A DNA stretch of 55,062 nt from DBFJGL01 sp048394785. Its GTDB lineage: Bacteria > Bacillota > Clostridia > Christensenellales > CAG-917. The stretch spans positions 1 through 55,062 of the forward strand of contig DBFJGL010000028.1 in assembly GCA_048394785.1 (NCBI GenBank). The letters are read 5' to 3'. Made by a program: the position numbers and the translations under genes. The notes below the pieces were generated by a model. It was not told where the DNA came from and searched no databases. It saw nothing but the letters and a program-made list of their open reading frames with translations. This document shows positions 43,701 through 51,767 of the stretch, one piece after another. Position 1 is the stretch's first letter; the number at the start of each line of letters is the position of its first letter.

Positions 43701-46700
43701 TGCCGTTATAATACATCCATTTAGTGTAACTGTCATAATTCGCGCCGTTAAACACATCGGTCGACGTATCGCCGTACACAAACTGAGTTTCGTCTGCAGT
43801 GAAGTAGAAAGTCGGGTCAGCCTGCAACCATTGTTTCTCGCTTGCAACCGCTTGTATTTCGATTTCCTTGGGGACGATGCTGCACAGCGCGCCCTCGAAC
43901 GAGAAATCGTAATAATCAGTCGCGACGCCGCTCCAATTCGCGGTAATGTTATATCTGCCTACGCCGGGTTGCTCGCCTGCGTCAAGCCCGAACTCTACGC
44001 TAATCGAGGCTGTAAGCCAATCGAGGCTTTCAAGCGACGAAATATTGCCGTAAGCCGGCGTGAAATCATAATTTGTCGTTCCGTACGGAAGCGTGGCGTT
44101 GTCAACGCCGATTGTCGCCTTGCGCTTGGTTATCTGATAATCGTTGTTATACGCCTCTGCCGCGTAATCGTCGTTTTCATAAGCGGAGCCGACGTATGTA
44201 TCTTCAGCCGTGAAATCGGGGTGATAGCCGATATAAATGCCGAGTTTGAACTCGCCGGGCGCCCAAGGCACATCGGAAAGAACTTCGCCGCTCGCCTTAT
44301 TCGAATATACGAACACGGGCGCGAAATTATCGCTGTCGCTCTTGTTGGAGTAAACGACGGGGACGTCGGGAGTTTTGCCCTGCGCCACGTACTGCACCGA
44401 AGTGTTGGTGACCGCGTAAGCGATTTGCTTACGGTATTTGAAAATAAAGTTGACGGGATTGACCGTTATATTGTCGCCGTCGCTGCCGCCGAGCGCGTAC
44501 GCAACGTTGCCGTCCACGAGCACGGTCGCGCTTGCGGAGCCTGCCACCGCGTTTTCTACAATATCGCTGCTTTGCGCCGACACGTACATTCTGCGCTGAA
44601 CGGTGTTGTTATAAAGCAGAGTGCGCGCGCCGCTTTGATCGAACGAGCCGTCGCTCTCTCCGAAATACATCGTAATTCTGTACGGCAGAATATTGCTTAC
44701 GTCGTAACTGCCTTCGAGCGTAACCTTCTGACCGCGCTTGACCGTGGATACGGCATTGCCCGCTTCGTCCACGACTCTGAACGTGTTATCTTCGATAAGC
44801 TGATTGCCTGCAAATGCGCCGTGGTCGACAATCGCGCTTACGCTGTAATTGTTTGCGTCGACGAGGATATGATAAATATTAAGTCCGCTGAGGTTGCCCG
44901 CCTGGTCCTCTGCCCAAACGTAGAACACCCTCGCGCCCGCGCCGAAAGTTTTGCTGTCGAATGCCGACGGGAACTGCGACGCATTGTCCGCGTTCTCGAA
45001 GCCGCTGCCCGCAATTACGCCGTAGTCGCTGAAATACGTCTTCAAATCGTCATTCAACGCGCCGTTTGCAAAATCGGTTTCAAAAGCCGTATTCGCGCCG
45101 CCCGCCAAATAACCGAAGTACGCCTTTATGGCACTGCCGTAAAGCCACAGCTTTTCGTCCTCGCCCGTGAGATAAAGCGTCGGGTTGAACGACCAGCCGT
45201 TGACGTACCAATTTCTGCTTGCAACGGGATACTCGCCCGACACCCAACCGTTTTTCATACCGTATTCTTCACCGAGAATGGCGTCCACGTTATTAGGGGT
45301 GTTGGCGTCAAGTTTTACGCACACGGCACTCTGCTTGACCGTGCCCGAGCCGCTTTGATCAAGCCACTCGCCGTTGACGTAAGAAGACGGATACGGGTGA
45401 TCCCACTCGTTGCTCGCATACGCGGTGAACGGCGTGGAAAAGTCGAATTCCACGTACTTATCGTTCACCTTTTCGCTGCTGCCGAAAGTGAGCGTAACCA
45501 TGGTTTCCAGCTGATTGAGTTTTACGTTGGTGTAATAACCTTCGATATTCAGCTCATTTGCGCTTATTATACCGTCCGTCTTAATCGTGCCCGAGCCCGT
45601 ATCGTCGTAACCTATGATTGTGACGTAACCGCCTTCGGAGTCATAACCGATATGGAGCACGAATTCGGTTTCGTTATCGCCGTAAACGAGGTTGAAATGA
45701 AGCATATTGCCCGAAATATTCCAACTGTCGAACTTAAGCGTGACTTTCGCCAAACCGTCGGTTATCCATTTAAGACCGTTCTGGGCAGCGGTTATCTCCT
45801 GTGTGCCCGTACTCGAACCGACGCTTACGGAATAAGTCGGCTCCTCATAGTCGGCTTTGACAAGATAAGTCACCGTCTGCGACGAAATATTTCCTGCCAA
45901 GTCGATTATGTAGAACACAAAGCGGTAATATCCGGGACCTTGCGCGCCCGTGCCGTTGGCAGGTTCTACGCCGTTGTTCGTAAGTCCCGTAAGATAGTTG
46001 AAATTGAAACTCAGGTTTTTGTTTATCGCATAAGGCGTCTTGGTAAGCAGCTCATCGCGAGAGAGCCTGTTGGGGTTTGCGCCCAACGCCGCGCTCAGAG
46101 TATCATATCTGTATGCGGCGTAATACCACATATAAGGAGAATAGTTCGCATTGCCATCCTCAATGGGAGTGTCGTTGTTTAAGGTAAACGCAAAGTTTTC
46201 GTTGAGTATCCAGGAAAGTTGTTTGAACAAATCGGGGTTACTCGCCACGTCCGCGCTGTATTTTATGATATTGTTTTCGGAAACGTCGATGTCGGGCATC
46301 TCATTCGTCGCCGCAGTATCTATGCCCTTCACCTTCACGTTTATGCTGTTTGTTCCGCTGCCGTAATCTTTAACGGCAACCGATATGCCGTCCTCGGCGT
46401 TATTTATAAAGTATATGTCTACTTTAACTCTTGCCCTGTTTGTCTTGGTCACCTGAGCATAAGCCACGACGACGTCGTCGACTTTTACGGGACTGACGTC
46501 CGACGTCCCCGAAACTTCCCAAAGGTTGAACGTAACGCCGCCTGCGCCCGTATCGCCGCCTGCGCCCGTATCGCCCACGGTTAAGGTACTGAGACCTGAC
46601 GCATACCAAACGTTAACGCTGTCGCCCTCCGTTGCTCCTTCGCTTGCGTATGAATAATCGTAATAATCGAGAAACTCGACCATTGCGTGTTTGTAATAAC

Positions 46701-47871
46701 CTTGATTGTTTACAGGAACTTGCCCGATAGGACTGCCTATGTAAGATTTAAGATTTATGCCGCTTTTATCGACAATGTCAAACGCTCCGTTAAATGCGTT
46801 TGCCTTAGCCGCCGCGTCATAAGAAGCGTTTCCGCCATTAAATTGCTCTAAATTCTTATATCCCTCCGCGTTTTTGACAGCACCTTGCGAATCAACTCCG
46901 CTTATGTCAGGTCTTGCGCCGTCATTTATGGATGTATTAACATTGTCTGCCGATGTATTAAGCAAAATAGTATAGTGTATTCTGATGTTGCTTACATAAA
47001 TATGTTGCGCCCTATTCGGATTTGAATTATAAATATTTCCAGCAATCTGGCCTCCAACATATAAATTAAATCCCATTGCAAGATACTGAGTAGTTGCATC
47101 AAGCGTAATTTCTGGCGTTGACTGATTATACCTATAAGACGGAGGGTTGCTATCATCAGAATGTTCTTTCATCCCTATATCAAGACCGCCGCTATAATAG
47201 TCGTTGTTACGCGCCGCCTCCGTACTTGCACGCAATGGAACCGAATTCGGCACAAGACCGATTTGCATATCACCGTTACCTGAATTAAAGGACCATGCCC
47301 AATAACATTCGCCTTGTCTCCTGAAATCGAGCTCCATTCTTGCCTTAACGACAATATTTGTGTTGGCAAGAAGTCTTTTAACAAAATCACTCACCTTATA
47401 GTTTACGACAGAATAAATATCGGTATCTTTATTGACAAAATCGGTAAAACCAAAGTGAACTATACCATTACCGTTTGCCGAATTATCCCTTGCACTCGGT
47501 TCATCTTCAGTATTAGGATTAAAATCTTTGCTCGGGTCTATAATAGCCGTATTTGTTGCAGCTGGTTTATAAGTGGATATGTTTGAGCTTGTAAAAGGAG
47601 TATTGCTAAGACTTTCCGTAAAACTCCATTTATAGCTATCTTTATTGTTGCCCGGAAAATTAAAATCATTACAATCCAACTCGCCGTTATTTCCCAACAC
47701 CGGTTGAATTCCGAAAGTCTCTTCCTCATCCGCCGCATACGCCGTATCGGAAATGTTAAAATCACCGCTTAAAGAAATGCCGAGCGTCAGTGCCACGCAC
47801 AGCAGCATCAACGCAAATTTGGCAAAAGTGCCCAGAACGGTTGATTTACCCATCTTAAATCTCTTTCCCAT
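37774..47871 (-). CDS. Giant surface protein with YDG/MBG repeats, 3365 residues
   Basis: A probable adhesin or surface-layer-like protein. A signal peptide (hydrophobic core about 14-36, cleavage after AYA at 44-46) precedes an N-terminal lectin-like/beta-sandwich region (about 50-400). Ig-like segments follow, and from about residue 1250 to 2650 a series of MBG (YGX) and YDG repeats: PYGTTNYDF (near 1265), VYGNMPTIGF (1660), YYDGKTDVYY (1784), VYDGNTSFAN (1887), AYDGSENAY (2084), QYDGTTTANA (2226), TYDGTPSVDV (2336) and PYGTTKNSYG (2602). Later parts hold further MBG-like units and a terminal beta domain. The last 35 residues are a membrane anchor (WQIAAISVGCTLAAVLVVVI plus RRRKK); no LPXTG sortase motif is seen. 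The start at 47871 has AGGTG upstream; the open frame 59 codons earlier is promoter and leader. Confidence 0.9.
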   Translation of the reverse strand: MGKRFKMGKSTVLGTFAKFALMLLCVALTLGISLSGDFNISDTAYAADEEETFGIQPVLGNNGELDCNDFNFPGNNKDSYKWSFTESLSNTPFTSSNISTYKPAATNTAIIDPSKDFNPNTEDEPSARDNSANGNGIVHFGFTDFVNKDTDIYSVVNYKVSDFVKRLLANTNIVVKARMELDFRRQGECYWAWSFNSGNGDMQIGLVPNSVPLRASTEAARNNDYYSGGLDIGMKEHSDDSNPPSYRYNQSTPEITLDATTQYLAMGFNLYVGGQIAGNIYNSNPNRAQHIYVSNIRIHYTILLNTSADNVNTSINDGARPDISGVDSQGAVKNAEGYKNLEQFNGGNASYDAAAKANAFNGAFDIVDKSGINLKSYIGSPIGQVPVNNQGYYKHAMVEFLDYYDYSYASEGATEGDSVNVWYASGLSTLTVGDTGAGGDTGAGGVTFNLWEVSGTSDVSPVKVDDVVVAYAQVTKTNRARVKVDIYFINNAEDGISVAVKDYGSGTNSINVKVKGIDTAATNEMPDIDVSENNIIKYSADVASNPDLFKQLSWILNENFAFTLNNDTPIEDGNANYSPYMWYYAAYRYDTLSAALGANPNRLSRDELLTKTPYAINKNLSFNFNYLTGLTNNGVEPANGTGAQGPGYYRFVFYIIDLAGNISSQTVTYLVKADYEEPTYSVSVGSSTGTQEITAAQNGLKWITDGLAKVTLKFDSWNISGNMLHFNLVYGDNETEFVLHIGYDSEGGYVTIIGYDDTGSGTIKTDGIISANELNIEGYYTNVKLNQLETMVTLTFGSSEKVNDKYVEFDFSTPFTAYASNEWDHPYPSSYVNGEWLDQSGSGTVKQSAVCVKLDANTPNNVDAILGEEYGMKNGWVSGEYPVASRNWYVNGWSFNPTLYLTGEDEKLWLYGSAIKAYFGYLAGGANTAFETDFANGALNDDLKTYFSDYGVIAGSGFENADNASQFPSAFDSKTFGAGARVFYVWAEDQAGNLSGLNIYHILVDANNYSVSAIVDHGAFAGNQLIEDNTFRVVDEAGNAVSTVKRGQKVTLEGSYDVSNILPYRITMYFGESDGSFDQSGARTLLYNNTVQRRMYVSAQSSDIVENAVAGSASATVLVDGNVAYALGGSDGDNITVNPVNFIFKYRKQIAYAVTNTSVQYVAQGKTPDVPVVYSNKSDSDNFAPVFVYSNKASGEVLSDVPWAPGEFKLGIYIGYHPDFTAEDTYVGSAYENDDYAAEAYNNDYQITKRKATIGVDNATLPYGTTNYDFTPAYGNISSLESLDWLTASISVEFGLDAGEQPGVGRYNITANWSGVATDYYDFSFEGALCSIVPKEIEIQAVASEKQWLQADPTFYFTADETQFVYGDTSTDVFNGANYDSYTKWMYYNGRQVIMRESGEDGSGTLYAYLDDTSLFDLNENYTVKFKNTKDGYVTNENGTVIGLTINNKQIKVSVIDGQYKVIAAESDLETAAANANIAYKLSAEDASYAQYIGVLKLADGVKTEGEEVYWTYSVTAPGKGEFVDVTIEGEQAGSTASYQIKLAIKVTVTNKQALAFDFGLKNTEAAIIEFLNKIDDTAEKFEEYFEIINGEFSDFTITEWIMPLNAPALDKMGTYIVNITFKYINNTKVIDSDVSVQIAINPLNITVCPELKVSTVYGNMPTIGFTAKFDDNVTPEKYNMNVVGDAAAKVEGQFARAVFNKDGKFLRWSNQYDTVTVDGSGAVNDGSGDYYAASVFKTFRSNEANYTVTVNETVTKTAYCFITPRTIDVKTGDFIGKSKYYDGKTDVYYKDTELIARLTGIVNNDPVKLTANAAYDSVEVGDRSITFTNFELIYIDTKNDAINYTLTVNGESTAASVTIYKLPDGTTNIQIWEFTNGKLEKSDFIASKVYDGNTSFANGISIAPGSDIANLAEQLKVLKAFADVKDAILSTTISYVELFFELDTASAHLESDDADITVTPEDGGYRVRITNLGAKIEQKVITKDSFNEFAAADRAYNATDVIDILYSFKDGFVVSGDTVNLIFTANANDKNVGNDKAVTISAVQSENANYSISLDDITTELKVNITKAMLMPDMQFDENNAYDGSENAYISGGTDNDITVGGTVTADGKVNDELKAELDRISVDLDKLVIKYSKDGVVFPYVVFDEDGNVALHDILIEGLLLQCEDNTIFSNYALFTGKGQDGLHIGGIETGVATYSIAAIAPLNRFVIDIERNDIVKEETLSKQYDGTTTANAELKVDLLGIPEQDIARINVKLEGKYKGSANAAENKDVSLRISEVVNAENVTAVTLGDGTPYSDFAANYDFKRTLLDIVGKGTITKRQVEITGASVNSKTYDGTPSVDVKITNPIKDVEYKDGSFIRGQEKAHTLAAQQVNYVDKNVAYDENGEVTAKEATLFGLTIRNESADNIINYELNLPESSYYVTDDELTDAYGDYVLGLYYYNSEYVYALSEEFPHESLTANEFDTSVNYYAYAVGKIERRNIKLEVTKLKADAFTKGYDSTEKFYGVLGTDYAITVKSGLAAGDNINDIITADSVNAVFEDTQVGNRRVIFTITPPEVGVNSVADNYNIEGAQSYLTGRINAAQIDVTIKGESVPYGTTKNSYGTLTYAYKGLADSAREIKVVTGADGELGSYMTVRDYLDTFGFGKDQSRVAAYYDFDSANNAMSVNSTYNKDNRPTEAALLNALYVKLFGEFTYPIGKAIGYSNYSTVGKTFPIEMQGGSASNWKFVSVTADAILTVVPTTLRVWVDNEYTVEYFEGDLSKLGIVLQYSGFVNGENINLFNVKPTYKLVRMDKSADGGWTVTEVGFDGLIPSEELEGGSFYAYIADITGVTLANYTVELLYNVKPAPANGALVAANDVDNVNSDEEVQALLAAKDGILTVVKPTIKNILHNDSVEHTYDGEDTGKYAIISGVYPTDTVGFTYEKRTELADEDKGTEDKWEKVDDIKTVGYYRMSFTVDRKAGEYDYMTYNSNPDGNSWIYMDVTKATLGMGGENTTLQYTKDAEGYSFTFDDIRFNNPSFAAEVKEQEGAISIKYLQKTAGGWTYLDDDVKLVDAGEYAVEIIYTAPNGSNFVSETARVSCVIMPATVDLTVGNTKLELTDEGITSIEASIKASKEALALGFTDADLPQIKTVFTRLNSYDGQTNIIDKIESVGKYNYRIEFVSSDGKKASNFTFTTETAKLAKGEVTVGAKVLTSDDDSASVSDPDGDLVLWDGITYREMPRNSGIAYDNAYWNTITQRTEIGDKDVMGIVEVKLLQNGKPTNATGTVQMKIAIPDGMGALNGITVYAVAKDGTLKELTNYSVQDGYLVYETDYVDNLIFTGYIPETTPVWQIAAISVGCTLAAVLVVVIIVAAVRRRKKA

Positions 47872-48013
47872 AATTTTCACCTCTATTCGGTTTGCCCCTT
47901 CGTAGTTACCCTTGCCGAATCCCTCATTCGGCTCACCTCCGCGTATATAACCGACTCTTTCGCCTATATACGCGCGTAACGCGATGCGCACGGGCGTGTG
48001 TATAGCAATACAC
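47872..48013 (-). promoter_or_regulatory. Structured 5' leader of the giant gene
   Basis: The transcribed leader of about 140 nt can form at least three hairpins: GTGTAT/ATACAC (48000-48015), CGCGTATATA/TATATACGCG (about 47940-47974) and GCCGAAT/ATTCGGC (about 47913-47932). Single-stranded GGGTAAC and GGGGCAAACC then lie before the Shine-Dalgarno. The order of a small hairpin and two conserved-looking purine-rich loops recalls ligand-sensing leaders such as the ydaO class, but it does not match well enough for a call. Confidence 0.45.
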
Positions 48014-48019
48014 ATTATT

Positions 48020-48048
48020 ATATTAAGCCATTCCCTCCCCGATGTCAA
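48020..48048 (-). promoter_or_regulatory. Strong promoter of the giant gene
   Basis: The minus strand has TTGACA (48043-48048), 17 nt, TAATAT (48020-48025). Initiation near 48013 gives the 140-nt leader. Confidence 0.7.
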
Positions 48049-48155
48049 TATTTTATTTTCCGCCGCAATCTGTTTTTAAGTTTCCTAAAACAACTCTTTA
48101 TCAACCCATCTCTTTCCCCTCTCATAAACGCGTGAGGCGGACCATATGTTTATAT

Positions 48156-49280
48156 ATGCTGAACGTAATCAGAGTGACCTTTCTCTATATCGGGACGTCG
48201 ATTGGCGCGGGCTTTGCCTCCGGCAGAGAAATTGCCCTGTTTTTCGGCAATCTAACCCCGTTTAACGTGGCAATATCCGCGCTGTTTATGGGCGCGCTCG
48301 TCGTGCTTTTTCTCACTGCCGGCAAGCTGTCCTCCGTGCCCGATAACAGTCTGATTTCAACGGGCATTTCGCTGTCGGCGTTCATATCCTCCACCGCTAT
48401 GCTCGCAGGAAGCGAAACCGTAATTTACTCGCTTACGGGCGTGCCTATGACGGGACTGATTATGGGCGTCGCCGCCGCGGCAATAGTCGTGAAAGGCATA
48501 GATAAAATCAAAATGCTCAACACACTGCTCGTGCCGCTCATAATTGTGCAGATTATACTGCTGTTCTTAAAAGTACCCTCTCCCGTGCCTGCCGAAGGGT
48601 TTTCGCTGATTACTCCCCTTATGTACAGCGGTCTTGACGTTCTGCTCGGCGGCGTGGTGATGGCGCGCGAGGGCAAGGCAATGACTTACAAACAGATTGC
48701 CGCAACGGGCGTTTTGTGCGCGCTTGTCATAGGCGGCATTTTGTATATGTTGCAGACGGTTGTGCTGGCAGACGCTCTTTCCTCCCCTATGCCCGTGCTC
48801 GCCGTCGCCGAAGCTTACGGTATGCAATGGGCAAGCGGCATTCTGATTGCGGCGGCAATTTTCACCACTATGGTGTCCTCTTTGGACGTGGTTGTGGACT
48901 TTTACGTCAGGCGCGCGTGCGTGCACTCGGTACATACTGTGTCCGCGCGCGATAAAAAGCCGTTTAACCGCAAGCTTTATCGCATTTTCTGCGCGTTCAC
49001 CAACCCCAAAAACAAGGCTCTGATTGCCTTTACCTGTTTGCTTGCCGCCTATCCGCTCAGCTTTATCGGCTTCGAATTGATTGTCGACGCCTGCTACCCG
49101 TTCATCTCCGTCTGCGGAATAGCGTTCACCCTCCTCTTAATCATAAAAACCGCCGCAAAATGTATCTCTCGCAAACAACAAAAGCCCCTAAATAGGCACG
49201 AAAAGCTAATAAACAGTTTAACGAAAACTTTGAGCGTGCGCAAAAGGCGACGGCAGTTAGTGTTGCGCAGTAAAGCATAA
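48156..49280 (+). CDS. YkvI-like membrane transporter
   Basis: The 374-residue product has about ten hydrophobic helices of the LeuT-like YkvI group (no known substrate). The start MLNVIRVTFLYIGTSIGAGFASGREI matches the family N-terminus with the unwound GAGFASG helix that binds ion and substrate. The last 35 residues (KQQKPLNRHEKL onward) are basic and not typical, possibly an extension created by adjoining repeat DNA. No Shine-Dalgarno is close to the ATG at 48156; an out-of-frame ATG at 48146 has one. It is divergent from the giant gene. Confidence 0.85.
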   Translation: MLNVIRVTFLYIGTSIGAGFASGREIALFFGNLTPFNVAISALFMGALVVLFLTAGKLSSVPDNSLISTGISLSAFISSTAMLAGSETVIYSLTGVPMTGLIMGVAAAAIVVKGIDKIKMLNTLLVPLIIVQIILLFLKVPSPVPAEGFSLITPLMYSGLDVLLGGVVMAREGKAMTYKQIAATGVLCALVIGGILYMLQTVVLADALSSPMPVLAVAEAYGMQWASGILIAAAIFTTMVSSLDVVVDFYVRRACVHSVHTVSARDKKPFNRKLYRIFCAFTNPKNKALIAFTCLLAAYPLSFIGFELIVDACYPFISVCGIAFTLLLIIKTAAKCISRKQQKPLNRHEKLINSLTKTLSVRKRRRQLVLRSKA

Positions 49281-49551
49281 ACGGAGAGCGTAGGTTTGTT
49301 GTCGGGGCGACGCCCCGACGAATAGGACTTGCGCGGTTGATACTCTGTACAAGGGAGGGCAAAAATTTTGTTCGTACCTTTTGCCCGACCGAGTGACATA
49401 ATTAGGAACGTCGCCCCGCCGCGCAATCCGCGAAGCCCCCTACGAGGGGGTTGGGGGTGGACTTACGCATTAAGGGTTATTATACAAGCACTCTGCACAT
49501 TAAAAACCGCCCCGATACAGGACGGCATAGCTTGATAATATACTTTTATCC
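49281..49551. repeat. Intergenic repeat-like element with nested inverted repeats
   Basis: The 270 bases hold a perfect 10-nt inverted repeat CGGGGCGACG/CGTCGCCCCG (49303-49312, 49409-49418). Inside it is GGGCAAAA/TTTTGCCC (49357-49364, 49379-49386). Next to it are the self-complementary GTCGGGGCG/CGCCCCGAC (49301-49319) and CCCCC/GGGGG (49436-49450). This dense symmetry suggests a short dispersed repeat or MITE-like element. Confidence 0.5.
49502..49525 (-). terminator. Terminator of the TPR operon
   Basis: The stem CCGTCC/GGGCGG (minus strand, one G-U pair) with a 7-nt loop is followed by TTTTTAATG. It lies about 30 bases after the stop codon at 49552. Confidence 0.6.
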
Positions 49552-50070
49552 TTACTTATTATCCTTGTTGAACATATCCTCAAAAGGAGATTTTCTGCTG
49601 TCGTCCTCCTCGTCCAAACCTTTCAAATAACGGTAAAACGGGTCTTCGGAAAAGTCCTGCTGCATATCGAAATCGCCGCCCAATTCCTCTATGGCGTTGC
49701 GTATCTCCATAAATTCGTTATAGCCGAGTTCATACTCCTCCGCAAACGATTTGAGAACCCCGATTGCCGCTTCGTCGCCGTACGAGCCGAGAAGACGCGC
49801 AAACAACGCGACGTCCTCGCCTTTGTACAGATAGCTCACCAAGCCCATATATACGCCCTTATTGCCCTTGTATTGCGCGAGCACCTCCATAAGCATCTTG
49901 CCCGTGTCGCCTTCCAGCGAATACAGCCTTTCAAGCATATCGTCCACTATTTCGTCGCACTCCTCCGACAGATATTCGTACGCTTCCAATCGACGCGCGT
50001 ACTCCTCGCTCTCGTCGAGCATCAGCGACAGCATTTCGAGCATTTCTTCCTTGGTCTTACTTTTCTCCAT
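49552..50070 (-). CDS. Acidic helical protein, last gene of TPR operon
   Basis: No family recognised. The 172-residue product starts MEKSKTKEEMLEML and is alpha-helical and very acidic, with HEAT-like helix pairs (YSLEGDTGKMLMEVLAQ, VALFARLLGSYGDEAAIGVL). The start at 50070 has GGAG upstream and overlaps the preceding gene by 14 bases, indicating translational coupling. It probably acts with the TPR protein as an adaptor. Confidence 0.7.
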   Translation of the reverse strand: MEKSKTKEEMLEMLSLMLDESEEYARRLEAYEYLSEECDEIVDDMLERLYSLEGDTGKMLMEVLAQYKGNKGVYMGLVSYLYKGEDVALFARLLGSYGDEAAIGVLKSFAEEYELGYNEFMEIRNAIEELGGDFDMQQDFSEDPFYRYLKGLDEEDDSRKSPFEDMFNKDNK

Positions 50071-51760
50071 TCTTTTCTCCGAAAATAATTTCGTAATATT
50101 TATTGAACGTGCGCGCGCTGATGTCATAGCGTTCGAGCGTGTATTCCTTGGGGTCCTCCTCTTCGTATGTCTTTACCAAAAGCACTCCCACAAGCGTTTT
50201 GAAACTGCGCATTGCGGCAATATCCGCTTTGTGCAGCCCGTCGCGCATCACGGCTTTTCCGTCCGCGCCGAGATTGACTATTCCGTTTACGATTTCCGTC
50301 AGCCTCTGCAAAAAGTAGTTGGGCTCCTCGTCGGCATATATTATGTCTGTGATTGCGCACTCCGTCGCGTCGCGCAGTTTCGACGGCATCACCGCGTATG
50401 CGTCGGGCATCTCCAACTCAATGTGCTTGAACCTGTCCTGCGCCACAACGTAAAAGTCCGCCGCCGAGCCGCCGCACACTTCCACCAGCGCGCATACGAG
50501 CCTCGATACCGTTATAAAACCGAGCCCCGGAATTATAAGCATATCGCGCAAAAACTTTTCCGCCTTTCTGCCGCCCGCCGCCGCCATTTTATTTATCAGC
50601 ACGCCCGATAATTCGTCTATATTTTCCGCAATAGCCCAGCGCATCAGTTCAAACAACTCGTCGTCGTTTTCTATGGCCGCCTCAAAAGTCGCGCCGTTCA
50701 TTCGCTCATAATAGTCTTTGATAAGACGCTTTCTGCCCATTCGTTCGGAATAAGGCAGCGCGTCCGCGGTTGCGACGGCATACTCCACCCGCTTGGGATT
50801 TTTCGCGTAAAGCGTCAGATAATAATCGGCGGAACAAAACTCGCGGTAAAGCGATTTCATACGATACAGCGTGCGTCTCGCCTCCGCTTTCATTCCGAGG
50901 TTGTACTGCGCTTGACTGCACCAAAGCATAACATTAGGCATCAATTTGACCTTGTCAAGCAGCTTTTCCGTATATTTAAGCACCGCTTCGTGCATTTCGC
51001 AACTTAAAAACACGGGCAGCACGGCAAATATTTCTTCCGCTTTTTCGTATTCCCTGTCAAGCAGTTTTTCGGCGGTGACGCGCGCCTCATCCATTCTCTC
51101 CTCCATAATGTAGACGGTGGCAAGCGCACACCTCACCGAAAGCACGTCTTTGCGCCATAATATGGAGTTGGCGGCATAAATCGCTCCGTCGAAATCGTTG
51201 CGCAAAATGTACGTCATCACTTCGAGATGATTGGCTTCGTCCGAATAAGGAGCGTCGTCGGGAACGGCTCTCACAATCGCCGCCGCTTTGTCAAACTTTC
51301 TCTCCGCCAAAAGCCGATATGCGTTCATCAACGCCGCCGCGCCGTGTTCCATCGGTCCCGAAAAGTTGTCTCCGAGCGCCGCCTTAACCGCTTTTACGTC
51401 CGCGTCTTCCTCCACGCCTATCTCAACGTCGTCGCCGAAGTCGCGCAGATAATAATACGCCGCGTCCTTATCGCCCATTTGAAGAAAATTAAAACCCAAC
51501 GAGCCCCACAGTATATCGTCCGTGGTTTCGTCGGGTTCCAAAGCAAGCGCCCTGTATATCATTACGTTGGACATATGGTATTCGCCGATGTCCGAATAAA
51601 CGGAAGCGCGCATTATATGCGCGTCGAAATATCTCTCGTCCAAAGCTATCGCCTGGTCGAGATAACTTATCGCTTTCTCCCTCTTGCCCTCGTCAACCGC
51701 CTTCTTGGCAAGCCGAAAGAAATCTTCCTTGGAGTTTTGAAAGGAAATGATTTCAGCCAT
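50057..51760 (-). CDS. Tetratricopeptide-repeat protein
   Basis: The 567-residue product has TPR helices at the N-terminus (AKKAVDEGKREKAISYLDQ, then ALDERYFDAHIMRASVYSDI, about residues 18-95) and more TPR-like pairs through to about 320. A C-terminal helical part of about 240 residues without known motif follows. No signal peptide: it is cytosolic. It probably scaffolds a complex with the flanking membrane protein and acidic protein. The start (ATG 51760, or GTG 51763) lies a few bases after the stop of the upstream gene, so ribosomes can reinitiate. Confidence 0.85.
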   Translation of the reverse strand: MAEIISFQNSKEDFFRLAKKAVDEGKREKAISYLDQAIALDERYFDAHIMRASVYSDIGEYHMSNVMIYRALALEPDETTDDILWGSLGFNFLQMGDKDAAYYYLRDFGDDVEIGVEEDADVKAVKAALGDNFSGPMEHGAAALMNAYRLLAERKFDKAAAIVRAVPDDAPYSDEANHLEVMTYILRNDFDGAIYAANSILWRKDVLSVRCALATVYIMEERMDEARVTAEKLLDREYEKAEEIFAVLPVFLSCEMHEAVLKYTEKLLDKVKLMPNVMLWCSQAQYNLGMKAEARRTLYRMKSLYREFCSADYYLTLYAKNPKRVEYAVATADALPYSERMGRKRLIKDYYERMNGATFEAAIENDDELFELMRWAIAENIDELSGVLINKMAAAGGRKAEKFLRDMLIIPGLGFITVSRLVCALVEVCGGSAADFYVVAQDRFKHIELEMPDAYAVMPSKLRDATECAITDIIYADEEPNYFLQRLTEIVNGIVNLGADGKAVMRDGLHKADIAAMRSFKTLVGVLLVKTYEEEDPKEYTLERYDISARTFNKYYEIIFGEKNGEK

Positions 51761-51767
51761 CACTTAA

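Noticed and set aside
43252..46182. 976-codon open frame antisense to the giant gene
   Set aside because: Same reasoning; no domain or signal peptide visible.
48146..48265. Alternative start with Shine-Dalgarno before the ykvI-like gene
   Set aside because: The frame of ATG 48146 ends after about 40 codons and does not give the YkvI-type N-terminus; the ATG at 48156 does.
49094..49426. 110-codon minus-strand frame over the end of the ykvI-like gene
   Set aside because: It runs through the inverted-repeat element and lacks a Shine-Dalgarno; more likely repeat DNA than a gene.
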